Source: Guillardia theta CCMP2712
Taxonomy: Eukaryota > Cryptophyceae > Pyrenomonadales > Geminigeraceae
Length of the DNA: 64,000 nucleotides
Assembly: GCF_000315625.1 (NCBI RefSeq)
Contig: NW_005434656.1
Location: 734,182 to 798,181, forward strand
Direction: 5' to 3'
The notes below the pieces were generated by a model that made no database searches, had not been told where the DNA came from, and was given only the letters and a program-made list of their open reading frames with translations. Positions 40,870 to 53,186 of the stretch are shown here, piece by piece; within the stretch, counting starts at the first letter, position 1, and every line of letters begins with the position of its first letter. The translations under genes and the position numbers were made by a program.

Positions 40870-42500
40870 ATGATGCATACACGCCCTATACGAGAGCTCC
40901 TCCTTGCCGTCTCCTTCATGACCGCCACTCGCCTCGTCGCGGCCGCTGACGGCCGTATCCCCTTCGGAAGCAGCAAGGCTCTGCTCAAGGACCTCCGCCT
41001 TCGAGGAGGAGAGATGGACTCCAAGGCGCTCCTCTCCTCCATGCGCCGGCTCAAGGACGCAGGGCTCGAGATCAACGAGCTCCGCCGTCTGGCTGCCCAG
41101 CACGATTGGAGCAACGCTGGAAAGATGGACCACTTCATCTCCAGCCTGTATGACACCAAGCCACAGAGCCAGCTCAAGCACAAGCACGCTGCCCGTTTGC
41201 AGCAGGACAAGCCCAAGGTAGCCATGTTCATGCACTCGCTCGAGCGCAACGGCGCCAACAACTTCTGCCTGCATCTCATGAGCAAGCTGATGGCCAGCCA
41301 GTCCTTCACCGTCGTGTACGCCCCCAAGGAGGGACCCATGCGAGCTGACCTCGAAGCGCTGGGCCTCAAGGTAGAAATCATGGACGTGGCAGCACCAGAC
41401 TTCCTTCCCAGCCTGCAGCAGCGCCTGCAAGACGAGGGCATCGGCATGGTCTTCGCCAACACCATCATGAGGTGCGACGTCGTCAACCTCGCTCACAAGA
41501 TGGGACTCCCGACCGTGTGGGTGATCCTTGAGGTGTGGCCGCAAGACCAGCTCGAGCACTACGCGAAGGAGGTGTTCATGATGAAGTCTCTGAGCGCTGA
41601 CATGATCAGGAGGCGTTTGCCAACTGTGGCTGTGTCGTCTTCCCTTCCAACGTTCAGAAAGACATCTACAAGGGCCTCTACAAGGAGGACGCCGCATGCA
41701 CGGTCTACAACGGGATCCCCCTGAAGAAGCTCGATGACTTCATGAAGTCCAATGAAAGAGATGCTGTCCGGGCTCAGCTCGGGTATGGCCCCGACGACTT
41801 CGTCGTCCTCCATCTCGGCACCATCTGCAACCGCAAGGGACAGCTCTACACAGTCAAGGCCTGCTCTCGGCTCGTCAACGAGATGGGCTGCAAGGACCTC
41901 AAGTGCCTTATGGTCGGGGCGCGGTACATACGCGACCACGAGATCGAGTACATCGAGCAGCTCAAGAAGGAAGCCAAGGCCAACGACATGTCCTACGCTC
42001 GATGGGAAGACACCGACGAGGACCAGCGGGGTCAAGCCAGGCTGACCGTCATGGACATCCAGGCGGACGTGACTCGATACTACATGGCAGCAGACGTGGT
42101 GCTGGTGCCTTCGCTCAACGAGGTGCTTCCTCTTGTCATCGGCGAAGCCATGGCCTTCAACAAGCCCGTGGTCTGCAGCGCCATCGACGGCATCCCCGAG
42201 GCCGTGGATCATCAAGTGGACGGCCTGCTGGTGCCTCCAGCCGACGCCCAAGCTCTCAGCGACGCCATCTACAAGCTCCATCAGAGTCCCGAGCTGCGGA
42301 ACACCATCGGCAAGGCCGGCCGCGACCGCGTGCTGCGGCAGTTCTCCTACGACGTGATGGCGTCCAACTACGACAAGATCATGAACAAGCTCATCAGCAA
42401 CACCCCGAGCCTCAGAGGCTCCTCTGCCCCGACCCACTCGAGACAGGCCCGGGACCACCGGCATGGCGTCAGGCTTGCTCGTCAAGCTGCTGCAGCCTAA
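40870..42500 (+). pseudogene. Family-4 glycosyltransferase, frameshifted head-to-head copy
   Basis: Same protein as 38001-39632 through residue 246. Then one A is missing after 41608 (ATCAAGGAG in the intact copy, ATCAGGAG here). The frame runs out at 41724 after an unrelated tail, about 284 residues in all, before the nucleotide-sugar domain. The second half is fully preserved in the shifted frame up to 42500, so the break is recent or an assembly error. Substitutions near the break include His to Leu and Ala to Val in the stretch VIHEAWPQ, and Ala to Thr near the C-terminus. If transcribed it would give only the N-terminal GT-B half. Confidence 0.85.
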
Positions 42501-42598
42501 GACTAGCCTAGTAGCCTTACTAGCTGGCGGCAGCCCGTCAGTTTAGTCCAGCTGAAGGGATGTATGACTAGTGTACAATAAATGTGTGAAATACAAGA

Positions 42599-43310
42599 AT
42601 TTGTGCGGCTTGTCTACTGAGTAAACACCGTATCGGATCACTGAGTTGATTCCGAGCCTCAGCCGCGACGAATCACTGATCATGGCATCTTTCGTGACTC
42701 AAAGTTAACTCCGTTACTATTCAAAATCCTCCGTATGTCAATTTCCCGAGAGTTTTATATCAGACAGTGAAAACGCGGCGCCCTGGCACGGTCGCGGCGT
42801 CACCGTGACTTCCAGGTTCTGAGTCACGCAAACTGTCAGGGCCGCCGGCCTGATGGAGCACATTGACTGGCCGCTCAAGTTCGAGCCAGACTTGAATTAT
42901 TGACTCTGAGCGCATGGGCCATGATGTGCCACGGTGCCGCACCGAAACCCAAGCCTAGCACTGAAGACTAAGGGTCGTGCCTTGGTTTACTGGAGAGTTT
43001 GGCTAAATCGGCGCTATATGACTGGCACGGCTGGCCGGGCACCGGGCCGGGCATGCGATCCAACCGTCGTCTCCCCGAGTTTCCGAGTGAAATGTTGCGA
43101 ACTTCCGAAGAAACTTCAGATGGTCACGAGTCCGAGCCTCGGACGCCGGGTCGGTGCGCTGACGCCGGCCGTCCGGCGCCCGGAGTCACAGTCGGAGCCC
43201 GGCCTGAGTCGGCTGCCGCCGCGCCCGGCGGCCCGCCGGAGTCGCCGGCCCGGGCCCGGTGACCGTTGCAATATTGTAACCGCGAAAGGGCACGTGCGGT
43301 CACCCATAGC
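42599..43310. other. Intergenic region, very GC-rich in its second half
   Basis: 43020-43270 is one of the CCGG/GACTC-rich islands; 42600-42760 is ordinary. The MRTO4 promoter would lie at its right end. No exon was seen. Confidence 0.5.
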
Positions 43311-44452
43311 ATGCCGAGCAGCAAGCGGCAAAAGCTCATCTCCTTGACCAAGGTGAGGAGGGAGGGAGGGGACGAGAGAGATGCAGGCGATGGAAGGGAG
43401 GATCCTTCCCTCGGGAGAGAGTCGTGAAGGAGACGTGGGTTGGAGGGACTGAGCGAGGGGAAAGGGGGAGGAGACGGCTGGTAGAAGTGCGAGGGTCCAA
43501 AGGAAGTTCTTAGTGTGGGGTGCACCGTATGTGAAGTTGGTCTCGCGTTGACGATTCCATATCGTTGTCTCAGGTCAAAAAAGCCGGTAGAAAGCACAAA
43601 GAATCACTCGTTGAAACAATTCATGAATGCCTGGATAAGTATTCGCACGTTTATGCATTGTCGTTGGAAAACATGAGGACAAGCTTGTTGAAGGATCTCC
43701 GTCAGAAATTTGCAGAGGACCGGCAAGTTGCTTGTTGGTAAGCATCGCAATCAGTGAGAGTTTTGATCTTGCAGGTTTGTCATGGGGAAGCAGAATGTTA
43801 TGGCGTTGGCATTGGGCAGAAGTCCGGAGGAGGTTTAACAGCAAATTGCCAAACGTAGCCCCTTGACATTTGAGGACAGGAAACCAAGGAGAATCTTCAC
43901 CAAGTCACCCAAGTACTTTTTTCTACAATCACTTGCTCCTCGCCATGAGACGCTTCACTTTACTGACCTGTACCACTCCCAGCATCTGAATGGCACAACA
44001 GCATTATTCTTTAGCTCTCGTCCACAAACAGAAATCACAAGGTCACCGTCTGGCCCCATGTTGCTGTGCCCCTGACTCTCATGTTCACACAGCTTCTTTG
44101 ACAAGTACCAAGAGAGTGACTTCGCCAAAGGTGGAGTGGAAGCGACGGAGGACTATGAGATCCAGGCTGGACCCCTCCCCTTCCAGCACACCATGGTCGA
44201 GCCCCTGAGAAAGCTTGGGCTGCCAGTTATGCTCAAGAATGGGACGGTGATGTGCGAGAAGGATCACACCGTGTGCAAGAAGGGAGTCGTCCTTACCCCT
44301 GAGCAGGCTCAAGTTCTTGTAAGTTGTTCTGGCTCTTTGCAATCCTGTCATGAACATTGAATCCGCAGAAATTGTTAGGGGAGAAGCAAGCAATCTTCAA
44401 ACCCGAGCTGAAATGTGTATGGCATGATGGGACCTACGCAGCATTCGAGTGA
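43311..44452 (+). CDS. MRTO4: mRNA turnover protein 4 homologue (ribosome assembly factor, P0-like)
   Basis: Nucleolar factor that holds the place of ribosomal stalk protein P0 on the pre-60S particle. Seven exons: 43311-43352, 43574-43722, 43775-43832, 43880-43912, 43983-44041, 44093-44318 and 44369-44452; 216 residues. Family landmarks: MPSSKRQKLISLTK, KYSHVYALSLENMRTSLLKDLR, FVMGKQNVMALALGRSPEEE, ENLHQVTQ, TALFFSSR, then FDKYQESDFAKGG, FQHTMVEPLRKLGLPVMLKNG and VLTPEQAQVLKLLG. It ends in KCVWHDGTYAAFE without the acidic tail of the human protein. Exon 2 is best ended at 43722 with a GC donor (GCAAGT), which restores the conserved spacing; the nearby GTAAGC at 43738 would add five residues and leave a 37-nt intron. 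Confidence 0.93.
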
Positions 44453-44660
44453 TACGGCAGCTGATTCTCGATGCTTTCTGATTCTACTCACAGTAGTAGG
44501 AATGTGTGATATATATAGTTAGAAATAACTTACACAAGTCAAGTGACTCGATCGTCCCATCCTTCCTCATCAACGCGTTGACATTTCTCAAGGTGCAGCA
44601 GAGAGACAAGTAAAAGAAAAAGAAGCTTTACTCGTATTTTCACTGGTCACATTTCTGTGC

Positions 44661-45705
44661 TCAACCCGGCAATTGGAACTTCGCTCCATCGCGGAGAGCG
44701 ATCCAATAGTAGTAGAAGAAGTCTGCATACAGCAAAGTCTGGACCACTCCAGACACCCACACCAACGGCTGCAGAAAAGCTTGTGTCAAGGACAAGCAGG
44801 AAACAAGCCCATTTAGGCTGGCCAAGATGGGGAACAGGCTTTTAGTGTGTGTAAAAGCAAGAGCCGGGAAAGTTGAGAAGAATAGAGCAGAAGAGCAGAA
44901 GAGCAGAAGAGCAGCGAAGACAGCCAGAAAGAGAAACAGTGTAGCAGGGAGAAGGTGGCACATGAGGATGTAGATAGGAAAAGAAGCAGAGAGAGAGGAG
45001 GGAAGAGCTATGGAGGGAGGAACTGTTCGGACCTGCCAGTAATGCTTTTCTGTGAAGTATCTGTAGATCCAGTTGATAATGTAGAGACCGCGATAAGCCC
45101 CGACGCAAAAGATGTAGAGGAGCGTGAAGGCTTCTCCCTCCTTCGTCTTCTGCAACATAAAGAGCTGGGGCAGGATCGCTACTGCCTCCAGATAGATGGA
45201 AAATGCCCAAAGAATCTGAGAGCTCGTCAGCTCAGCCATACCCAGTCTCGACCTACCTCGAACGCTTCAAATCCCTCGTTCCAGATGAGAGCGAGGAGGA
45301 AGCATGGGACTATGATGTACCCAAGCACTCCGTGAGGGGGAAGGTGCCCCATGAAACTTCCATCCCCGTGCAGCTTGTCATTGTCCATGTCATAAGAGGA
45401 TCGGTATTTTGTAAGCTGCAAGCATGTGAGCAATGCTGCCGTAGCAGTCGCTAGAAGGCAAGGGGCTTTACCATCCAATAAACAATCGTTGCGGTGGCAG
45501 AAATGAAAAATATCTTCATCATGGTGTTGTAGAGTGAGACGAAGCTGAAGAACAAATCGAGATATCGGCAGCAGAAGACTATCAGGAACAAGATCTGTGA
45601 CTTGAGAGACACTCCACGGCAGCTTCTCTGGCCTCTCATTCTGTACATGAGGACAAGAAAGCTGATCAGGTGGAGCATATCTCCGGAGAGTCGGAAGATA
45701 TTCAT
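44661..45705 (-). CDS. ERD2: ER lumen protein-retaining receptor (KDEL receptor, ERD2)
   Basis: Seven-helix Golgi receptor that returns ER lumen proteins by their C-terminal KDEL-type signal. Exons 45472-45705, 45257-45415, 45033-45215 and 44661-44768, all phase 0; 227 residues. The signature [19 protein letters not shown] starts at the [60 protein letters not shown] and [15 protein letters not shown] follow. The membrane helices and the charged residues of the ligand pocket are kept. The C-tail DGAKFQLPG is short and lacks an obvious dilysine signal. Intron 3 is 264 nt. Confidence 0.96.
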
Positions 45706-47574
45706 GATTCCAAGAGTTCGATCCTTTCACTTCCTCAATTCTTCACCAAGTATATCAAGCCAAGGCCCTGCAAACCGACCTGTAGACCATGATTCAGTAA
45801 CTTTACAACTCCATCGAAACATAATAATTCACAAAAGAAACTGGAGGGTCGGTAGGATGGGAATCGACACCAAGAAAAACGAGTAAAGTGTCATTCAATC
45901 GCTTTGAACAGAATACCAAGTAGTATTTTCATATATAATCATTCTCAGAGCACATAAAATCGCTCAAGCCTTGAGCTTCAGCTCAATCCGAGTTGGCATT
46001 CCACAGCAGATACTCTTTTCCTACTGCATCTTTCTTACAAACTAACTTCTTCCCTGTACCTGCATCGCAACTTTTACAGAATGACAAGTCAGTTCACGCA
46101 AAATTCTGCCTCTGACGTCATCTGCACGCTTTTTCTCCTTCCTGCCGCTGTTTCATCTGCCATGGAACTCTCTATCCATTTCACCGCCGCTGACTCATGT
46201 TCGTTATTGAACGTTACTTCCACGTACCCACCCCCACCCCTGGAGGTACACTCTCTGTTGGAACTGCACTGCCGCAACCGGGTCATATTTCGCCGAGTCG
46301 CCGCCGGCCGGGCCCAACTTAAAACCGCCGGCCGGACCTGACTGACACCCGGCGAGACAGAGTGGTACTTGTAGTTTTTAAATTTATGGACCTGTTGATA
46401 ATAATAAAAGGATAATTGGAGGCAGTAGAATCATGAAACCGGCAGCGATATTCAGTACAAAAAATATTGAAAGGTGCCTAGCAATCTATGGTTTGTAACA
46501 TATTTATCCTACACTTTAACAATATTTATACAGATTTGATACAGCCTAGAACAGAAACAGGGTACGGCTCTGCTTCCGATACAAAAGATAAAACATTTCT
46601 TGGTACATGAATGAATTAGTTAGAATCAAAGCAATTTGAATTGACTAATTTCAAATAACTACCATGTATTTAAACCAACACATGGAATCTAAATATTTTT
46701 AAGGTCCAAGACACTTATAAACCTTCGTTGTGCACCCACCACCCCTAGCTCGCTGTATATCGCACCCCTCATGGACTACCCTACCTACATTTTCTCGGAG
46801 CAGTTTATTCATCTTACTACGGGTGCCTTCGTCTGATTCAGTACCCCTACCCTGATCTCCATACCTCTATCAGCTACATTTCTAGGACCCCCACCCCCTC
46901 AACTTCGTGATAAATGTTACCCACCCCTACTGTCTATTGCAACAAACCCCCTGTGGCTTCGGAAAGTCCCTAAGTACCCACCCACCCCTTTTACTCCCGG
47001 ATAAAAGTAAGTACCCCACCTGATAAACTCCCAAAACCCCACCCACCAAACCCCACCCCTCCTACTCTCCACCCCACAGCGTCCCTGCACATGGCAGCCT
47101 CGCATGCTCCGAAAGCTTAAAACATGCATGCTGCCATCCACCGTTTACTCCGAACCATCACCACCACCTCCTCCTCCCCCTTCTTACTTGGTTGATCCTG
47201 TGATGATGGGCTCATTCCCCTTTATCCTTGATGAATGCCGCTACCTCTCTCCTTTTCTTCGGTGTGTCTGACAGTCCGCTAGCCATGCTAGTTGCAGAGT
47301 ACATGTTACGTTTCATTTTCGAAAGCAATTGATAACCATAGATGTGATGTCAAATAATGCTTGCTTCCTTTGTCATTCTGTGTGATCCATCACGACTTTG
47401 AAGAGAGTTTGCGCGATATCTACAACCATTGTAAGCGGCCGCCAAAATGTAGACAGCGGTGCAAATGCAAAGTTCGGAAGGAAGTGACCGATCTCTGTCA
47501 CCTTGTTGTTGTTTTGATGATGATGGTGCTGATCATGGTGCTGATCATGATGATGATGATGATGATGGTGATGG

Positions 47575-47668
<94 letters not shown>

Positions 47669-47850
47669 TTCGTCGAGATAATTTACTTTGGATGCGCCAA
47701 CCTTTTCTTTATACAGAACGTAATTTGAGACCATCTTTTGCTCACTGTGTCTTCTCTGCAGGGCTGGTGAATCAGCTGGATCAGGAATGGATATCTGCCA
47801 AAAGCTTTGAATCGTGACGTCAACGACCGATTCTTGGATCCATCACGAAT
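45706..47850. other. Long intergenic region
   Basis: A GC-rich island lies at 46265-46365. 46380-46720 is AT-rich. 46725-47080 is C-rich with CCCCACCC/ACCCCTA words. 47516-47667 is an ATG/GAT trinucleotide repeat. No exon was recognised; the frame that runs through the repeat is spurious. Confidence 0.5.
47516..47667. repeat. (GAT)n trinucleotide microsatellite
   Basis: About 150 nt, perfect over its last 90 nt. It lies about 180 nt before the ABC-F start. Confidence 0.95.
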
Positions 47851-50800
47851 ATGATTTCAAGTGGAGCATACAGCATGGCTGGAAGAATCATTCTTTCCAT
47901 GCAACTCACAGCGCTTTTCGTGGTTCAAGTCTCCTCGTACCAGGGCTTGACCCCGCCTGTTAGCAACTCTTGGCGCTCTTCTCAGTTTCTCTCTCCCACC
48001 CTGTCGAAGTTCGCATGCAGGCGATCACTTCAAAGTGTACAGAAATCGCTCTTCCTCCGACGGGCCTCACCCTCTCTTGGTGTCACGATGATGGCGAAGA
48101 AGAAGTTGACTGAAGCGCAGCTCAGGGCACTCGAAGCTCTGCAGCAGTTCGAGAGCCAGCAGGCTGTAGCAGAAGCACCGCAGGAAGAAGTCAAGGCTGA
48201 GCCGGAGGCAAAGGCTAACCCTCCAGCAGGAGGTGGCAAGAAGAAAGGGAAGAAGATGACCCCGCAGCAGTTGAAGATGCTGGAGGCTGTTGAAGCCTTC
48301 GAAACCACTTCGTCGAGCGCAGAATCGTCTCAAGATGATGCACCATCTCTGAAAGAGGCATCGTCTGATGAGATAGAAGACACAGGTGCGGGTAAGAAGA
48401 AGAAGAAGAAGCTTTCCAAGTGGGAGCTAGAGCAATTGGAAAAATCTGGGGATACCTCAGTGAGCGAAGACAAGGCAGAAATTGCGCAAGCGAGCAAGGA
48501 GGTGAAAGAGGTTGTAGCTGATGTCAAGCCTTCCAAAACGAAGCCAGAGAGTGTGCCAGCAGTAAGTATGGAAGGGGATCTTGACTTCCTTGGTCTGGAA
48601 GATGGTGGTCGTCCGAAGACTTCAAAGAAAAAGGTAGGTTCAACATATCCCCGAGGCTCGGAACTGAACTCGCATGTGTAGGGCAAGAAGGGACAAGAAA
48701 AGAAAAATGAGATCGAAAGTGAGATGAACACAGAAGAGAGTTCCGAGACAGAGCAGGAAGCTGAGGTAGTAGCCCCGAAAGTGACCAAGCGTCCACCCCC
48801 GCGAGTTCGCATCGACTCAGTTGCTCAACCTGGCTATGTCAGCCTCCGAATGGAGAAAATCGCTCTGACCTTCAAGAATCAGGTTTATTGCTTCAATAAG
48901 ACATGTGAAAGAGAATCTCACGCCTGCTCAGGACGTCCTCAAGGATTGCAGTTGGTCGGTACAGACAGGTGATCGAGTCGGATTGGTTGGGGCAAACGGT
49001 GGTGGCAAAACAACACAGCTTCGTGTGCTTTATGGAGAGCTTGAACCAGATTCAGGCGACATCGTCAAGTCATCTGCTGACCTTCGTCTTGCATTTTTGA
49101 GGCAGGAGTTCGTTGACGACCTGGTGCTGACCAGAACTTTGAAAGAAGAGTTGATGTCTGTTTTTGGAGAAGAGGCAAAGGTGCTTAGCGAAATCGAGGA
49201 GGCGGAAAACGAGCTCTCCCAGTGCAAGGATGATATGGAGAAGATGCAGACAATCCTCGACAGAATGCAGGAGCTGCAGAACAAAGCCGATTCGATGGGG
49301 GTGACGGGGCTTGATGCAAGAGTGGAAAGGATCATGAACTTGATGGGATTCTCTCCAGAAGAAGGAGACCAGCTTGTTGCTGCTTTCAGTGGCGGATGGA
49401 AGATGCGTATCGGTTTGGGAAAGATTCTTCTCACTGAGCCAAACATCCTCCTGCTCGATGAGCCGACAAATCATTTGGACCTTGAAAGCATTGAGTGGAT
49501 GGAATCCTTCTTGATCAATCAGAACATTCCAATGGTCATTGTGAGTCACGATCGTGAGTTTTTGGACAGGGTCTGCACGAAGATCGTGGATTGCGAGCAA
49601 GGAGTCACGAATACGTACGATGGCAACTATTCCCGATTCTTGAAGTTGAAGAAGGAGAGAATGGAAGCATGGCAGAAGTCATACGACAATCAGATGAAGA
49701 AGGTGAAAGCAGAGAAAGACTGGATCAACAGGTTCAAAGTGGGTGCTCAGGCGTCTCAAGCTGCTTCGCGACAAGCCAAGCTTGAGAAGTGGATGGCGTC
49801 TGAAGAGTTCGTTGCCAAGCCCCTACCCCTGGCAAACCTTGGAAGTTTCGGTTTCCATCTGCTCCTAGAATGGGCAATGCCGAAGCTGTTGTCAACGTAA
49901 AGAACCTGGAGCATGGATATGAGATGCAAGGGAAAGAAATCCTCTTCAAGGATGTGGAATTCAACCTTGAGAAGGGAGACAGGGTGGCGTTGATCGGACC
50001 GAATGGTTGCGGGAAGTCAACGTTTCTGCGATTGATTGTAGGAAAGGAAGAGCCTCGATCTGGCGAGATCAAGCTTGGAGGTGGAATGAACCTGGCTGTG
50101 AACTACTACGAGCAGAATCAAGCTGATGTTCTGGATCCCGAGATGACGGTCCTTGAAGTGATCAAGGTGCGATAGTGATGGGAGGCAGAGTTGTTACGAC
50201 AGCGCTCACTGACTCCTTGGTCATGTAGGAAGCCTCTGATGGTTCGGTGGAGTATGAAGAGATCAGGAAACTCTTGGGGCAGTTTTTGTTCAAGGGAGAC
50301 ACGGTCGAAAAGAAGATCGCTATGCTCTCAGGTGGAGAGAAAGCTCGCGTTGCCCTCTGCAGGATGATGCTTCGACCGGCCAACCTTCTTGTATGTCTCT
50401 GGATGAGAGTCGCAACCTTGAAGCCTCTCATGCGCCCGCAGGTGCTGGACGAGCCAACCAACCACTTGGACATTCCAGCCAAGGAGATGCTGGAAGAAGC
50501 GCTCAAGTTCTACGACGGCACCCTGCTGGTACCTCGGTCAACCACATCCTTTGTCTGTTCTGAGAGGGTTTGCCCATCAGGTCATCTCTCACGATCGATA
50601 CTTCGTGAGTCAAGTCGCCAACATAATCGCGGCCTTTGAGGACAAGAAGCTTGTTCGTTACAACGGAGATTACAAGCACTACATGGACCAGAATGAGAAG
50701 TGGGCCAAACAGGTGCACCTTCGCTTGATTGTTCTACTTGTCCTTCCTCCCCTCTCCCCCTCCTGCTGCTCACTTCGCTTCTCGATGCTCCATGCCTTGT

Positions 50801-51181
50801 TCTTGACTCTTCGTTGCTCCTCTTCTATCAACTGATTCCCTCCTGGTCACTTGCTCTCCTTGTGAACCTCTCAACATGCTCTTATCCTTCCTTCATTGGT
50901 TCCCTCCTCTCAAAATGGAGCAGGTCGAGTCCAGGTATGTCGACGGCTTGGAAGGCATCCAAGAGCTCGTGCTGCCTGAGGTTGAGATTGACAAGCCCAA
51001 GGTTGGTGCCTGCCATGTCTGCAGCTTCCTTACTGATTCCGATCACGCAGAAGACCAAGAACTTCGGCGGCAGTGCGGTGACGAGTGGCAGAAAGGACAA
51101 GGGAGTTAAGGTGCTGCTGCTGACTTTCTTCGTCCATCCCTGACATCTTCCATTTCGCAGAATGCAAAGCGCATGCAATGA
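47851..51181 (+). CDS. ABC-F ATPase (EttA/Uup/ABCF5 type), probably plastid-targeted
   Basis: Soluble twin-ATPase protein of the ABC-F family, which acts on ribosomes. Ten exons: 47851-48633, 48682-48882, 48932-49810, 49846-50166, 50229-50390, 50442-50528, 50581-50712, 50924-51001, 51051-51110 and 51161-51181; 907 residues. The leader has a hydrophobic core (ILSMQLTALFVVQVSS) with Tyr at the likely +1 position, then a Ser/Arg-rich transit-like stretch. A 220-residue Lys/Glu-rich linker follows. Cassette 1: Walker A GANGGGKTT, signature FSGGW, LLLDEPTNHLDL. Cassette 2: GPNGCGKST, LSGGEKARVAL, VLDEPTNHLD, VISHDRYF. The join at 49810/49846 is a 35-nt GT-AG intron, the shortest here; the alternative is a 1-nt frameshift near 49836. 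Confidence 0.88.
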
Positions 51182-51765
51182 GGGGAGACGCGAGTCTCTT
51201 GACTGAAGACGCTGATTTCGGAGCTTTGTAGCAAGCGCAAGGATTACGGCGACCCCGCGTAGTTGAGAACTTAGAGCAAGTGGACGAGAACACGCGGATG
51301 ATGGCAGATGATGAAGAGCGAGTAGATTTATGGAAGAATCTAACATGAATGCCTTGAAGATGTATGATGTAGACGTCATGCCGTCTGTCTTCGGGAATAA
51401 AGGTTGTCATGACGCCGAGTTAATCTCAATCCCAATGGAGTTCATGGGAATTGTCTATCACAACACTTCACACAAGTCTTCCTGTATGATCATGGGACGT
51501 GATGCACAAACCTTTGCCTTCATCTTCGGTGTCCCGCCATACTTCTTCACCTCCATCGTCGTCGTCACTGCCCTGCCCGTCGTCGTTCGCTCCCACGATA
51601 CATTTTGCTGGGACAACCCCCACCCCCTAATATCCGATCACCACCCCCTAAAAGAGAGCTAAAATGGAGGTTGATCACGGGTAAAAATCAGGGAGGCCAA
51701 GGGGGTAGCATTCAGGGCGGTGGTGGGTGGTGGTGGCGGGAACGCGGGCAAACGCCACTGGGAGA
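51182..51765. other. Intergenic region, no gene seen
   Basis: 3' UTR of the ABC-F gene and the promoter side of the NAA40 gene. CACCCCCTAA-type words occur at 51620-51655. No exon was seen. Confidence 0.5.
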
Positions 51766-52968
51766 ATGGCGAAGACGAATGGAGCGACATTGAAGTGCCC
51801 GCAGGAGTACATAGAGGTGCTGAGAAAGGCTCTCATAGGTGAGATCATACTCATGCACCTTGATGGTTCCCTCTCCTGAGAGAGAAAGAGAGTTTCTCGA
51901 GGGGGTTTCTTGTTGCTTCCCTTGTACAGGCATTCTGGCTCTGACTTGCACGTTTTGCTCCCTCCTAGATGAAAGAGGACAGGACAAAGACCTGTCCAAG
52001 GACGTGCAGCCTTACTCCAAGTTCAACCAGAATGGGTTAAACTGCGAAATTCGGTTCTCCAAGGAGCTCGGGAGCCTTGAGACTTGGGCTATGATCATGA
52101 CAACCAACAACATGACGAAGTTGTACGACGAGTCCAAGTGTGCTTGGTCAGATGACATCAAGTTCGACGAACTGGTCGATCACGGAGGGGCTGCCCGTTT
52201 CCTTGTGGTGTATGAACGAGACGCGAGGTCCAAGGATGCGAGGAACCCTGTGGGATTTGTCCATTTCAGGTTTACCCTCCAAGGTGAACCGGTCGGGGTG
52301 GAAGCAGGAGAGCCTGCTCTCTACGTTATGGACATTCAGCTGGAGGAATCTGTCCGGAGGAGGGGATTGGGGAAGCACCTCATGACAGTGATCGAGAACA
52401 TTGCTCGTCAGCAGGTAATCTTGAACCCCACATGAGCTTCCTATCCTCAAGTCTATCGCAGGGAATGATGCACATCCTGTTCCCTGTGGTCAAGGAGGAC
52501 AGACGAGCGAGATCCTTCGTTCTCGAGGGACTGAGTGGATATGTTGCAGAGCATCTCGGTGCTTGACTGTATGGGCTTCTGGCTTGCTTGCTGACCTTGT
52601 CATTTACAGAGATCTTGTCGTATGACGGAAAGAATCCTGGAGAGATCTTCGCGAGAGACCAATCTTTTCTCCTCTTCTCCAAGAGGCTACTGAGTCCCCG
52701 TTCGGAGCAAGCATCCAACGCCGCGGCATCAGCTGTTGAAGATCACTTGTCCGCTGCAAACACACCTCAGAAACCGGACAGGGAAAGGCCCTGCGGCCAT
52801 GCAAACTGCTCTTGCTCCGACCATGCCCAGACATCAGGCGCCTCCTCCGAAGCTGCTGGGGGCGAAACTCTGTCCTCCGCCTTCCAGTTTGTTCTTGATA
52901 TGTCTCGCTCGATTACAAATCGACTTCGTCGACCCGGGGGAATGGCAGAGGCACTGAAAAACCTGTAA
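51766..52968 (+). CDS. NAA40: NAA40/NatD-type N-alpha-acetyltransferase (GNAT family)
   Basis: NatD acetylates the N-termini of histones H4 and H2A. Exons 51766-51838, 51969-52414, 52462-52558 and 52610-52968; 324 residues. The GNAT core matches NatD: FNQNGLNCEIRFSKEL, WAMIMTTNNMTKLYDESKCAW, GFVHFRF, YVMDIQLEESVRRRGLGKHLM (acetyl-CoA loop RRRGLG), and EILSYD near the end of the domain. A 110-residue extension follows, with a Cys/His cluster (CGHANCSCSDH), a feature seen in loose form at the human NAA40 C-terminus. The final codons CCTGTAAGT could also act as a splice donor, but splicing on to 53018 would only add one residue. Confidence 0.88.
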
Positions 52969-53186
52969 GTTGTCTGGATGCAAAAGAGATTTCAACAATG
53001 ACACATTCACAGGAAATAAACTAGTTCTGAGGAGCTACAAAGAAACAAGTTGGAAAAGCTTTCTCGGTCAGTCTCGTTCAAGACGACAAGGTCGACAGAC
53101 ACGTCTTGCATGTAGCATTCCTTGTAATTCCAGATTAAGCCATCATTCATCCAAGAGCAGTTCTATTCCTTTATTACAACATGAGT

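Larger units (their letters stand above)
40500..42598. repeat. Right arm of the 2.1-kb inverted duplication
   Basis: Reverse complement of 37903-39985. It carries an AATAAA near 42578, whereas the left arm has AATACA at that place. Confidence 0.93.

Noticed and set aside
41725-42500. Second half of the glycosyltransferase copy as a separate gene
   Set aside because: Begins mid-domain without its own start context; it is the downstream part of the frameshifted copy.
47361-47728. Frames through the GAT repeat giving poly-Met or poly-Asp
   Set aside because: Low-complexity translation of a microsatellite with no conserved part.
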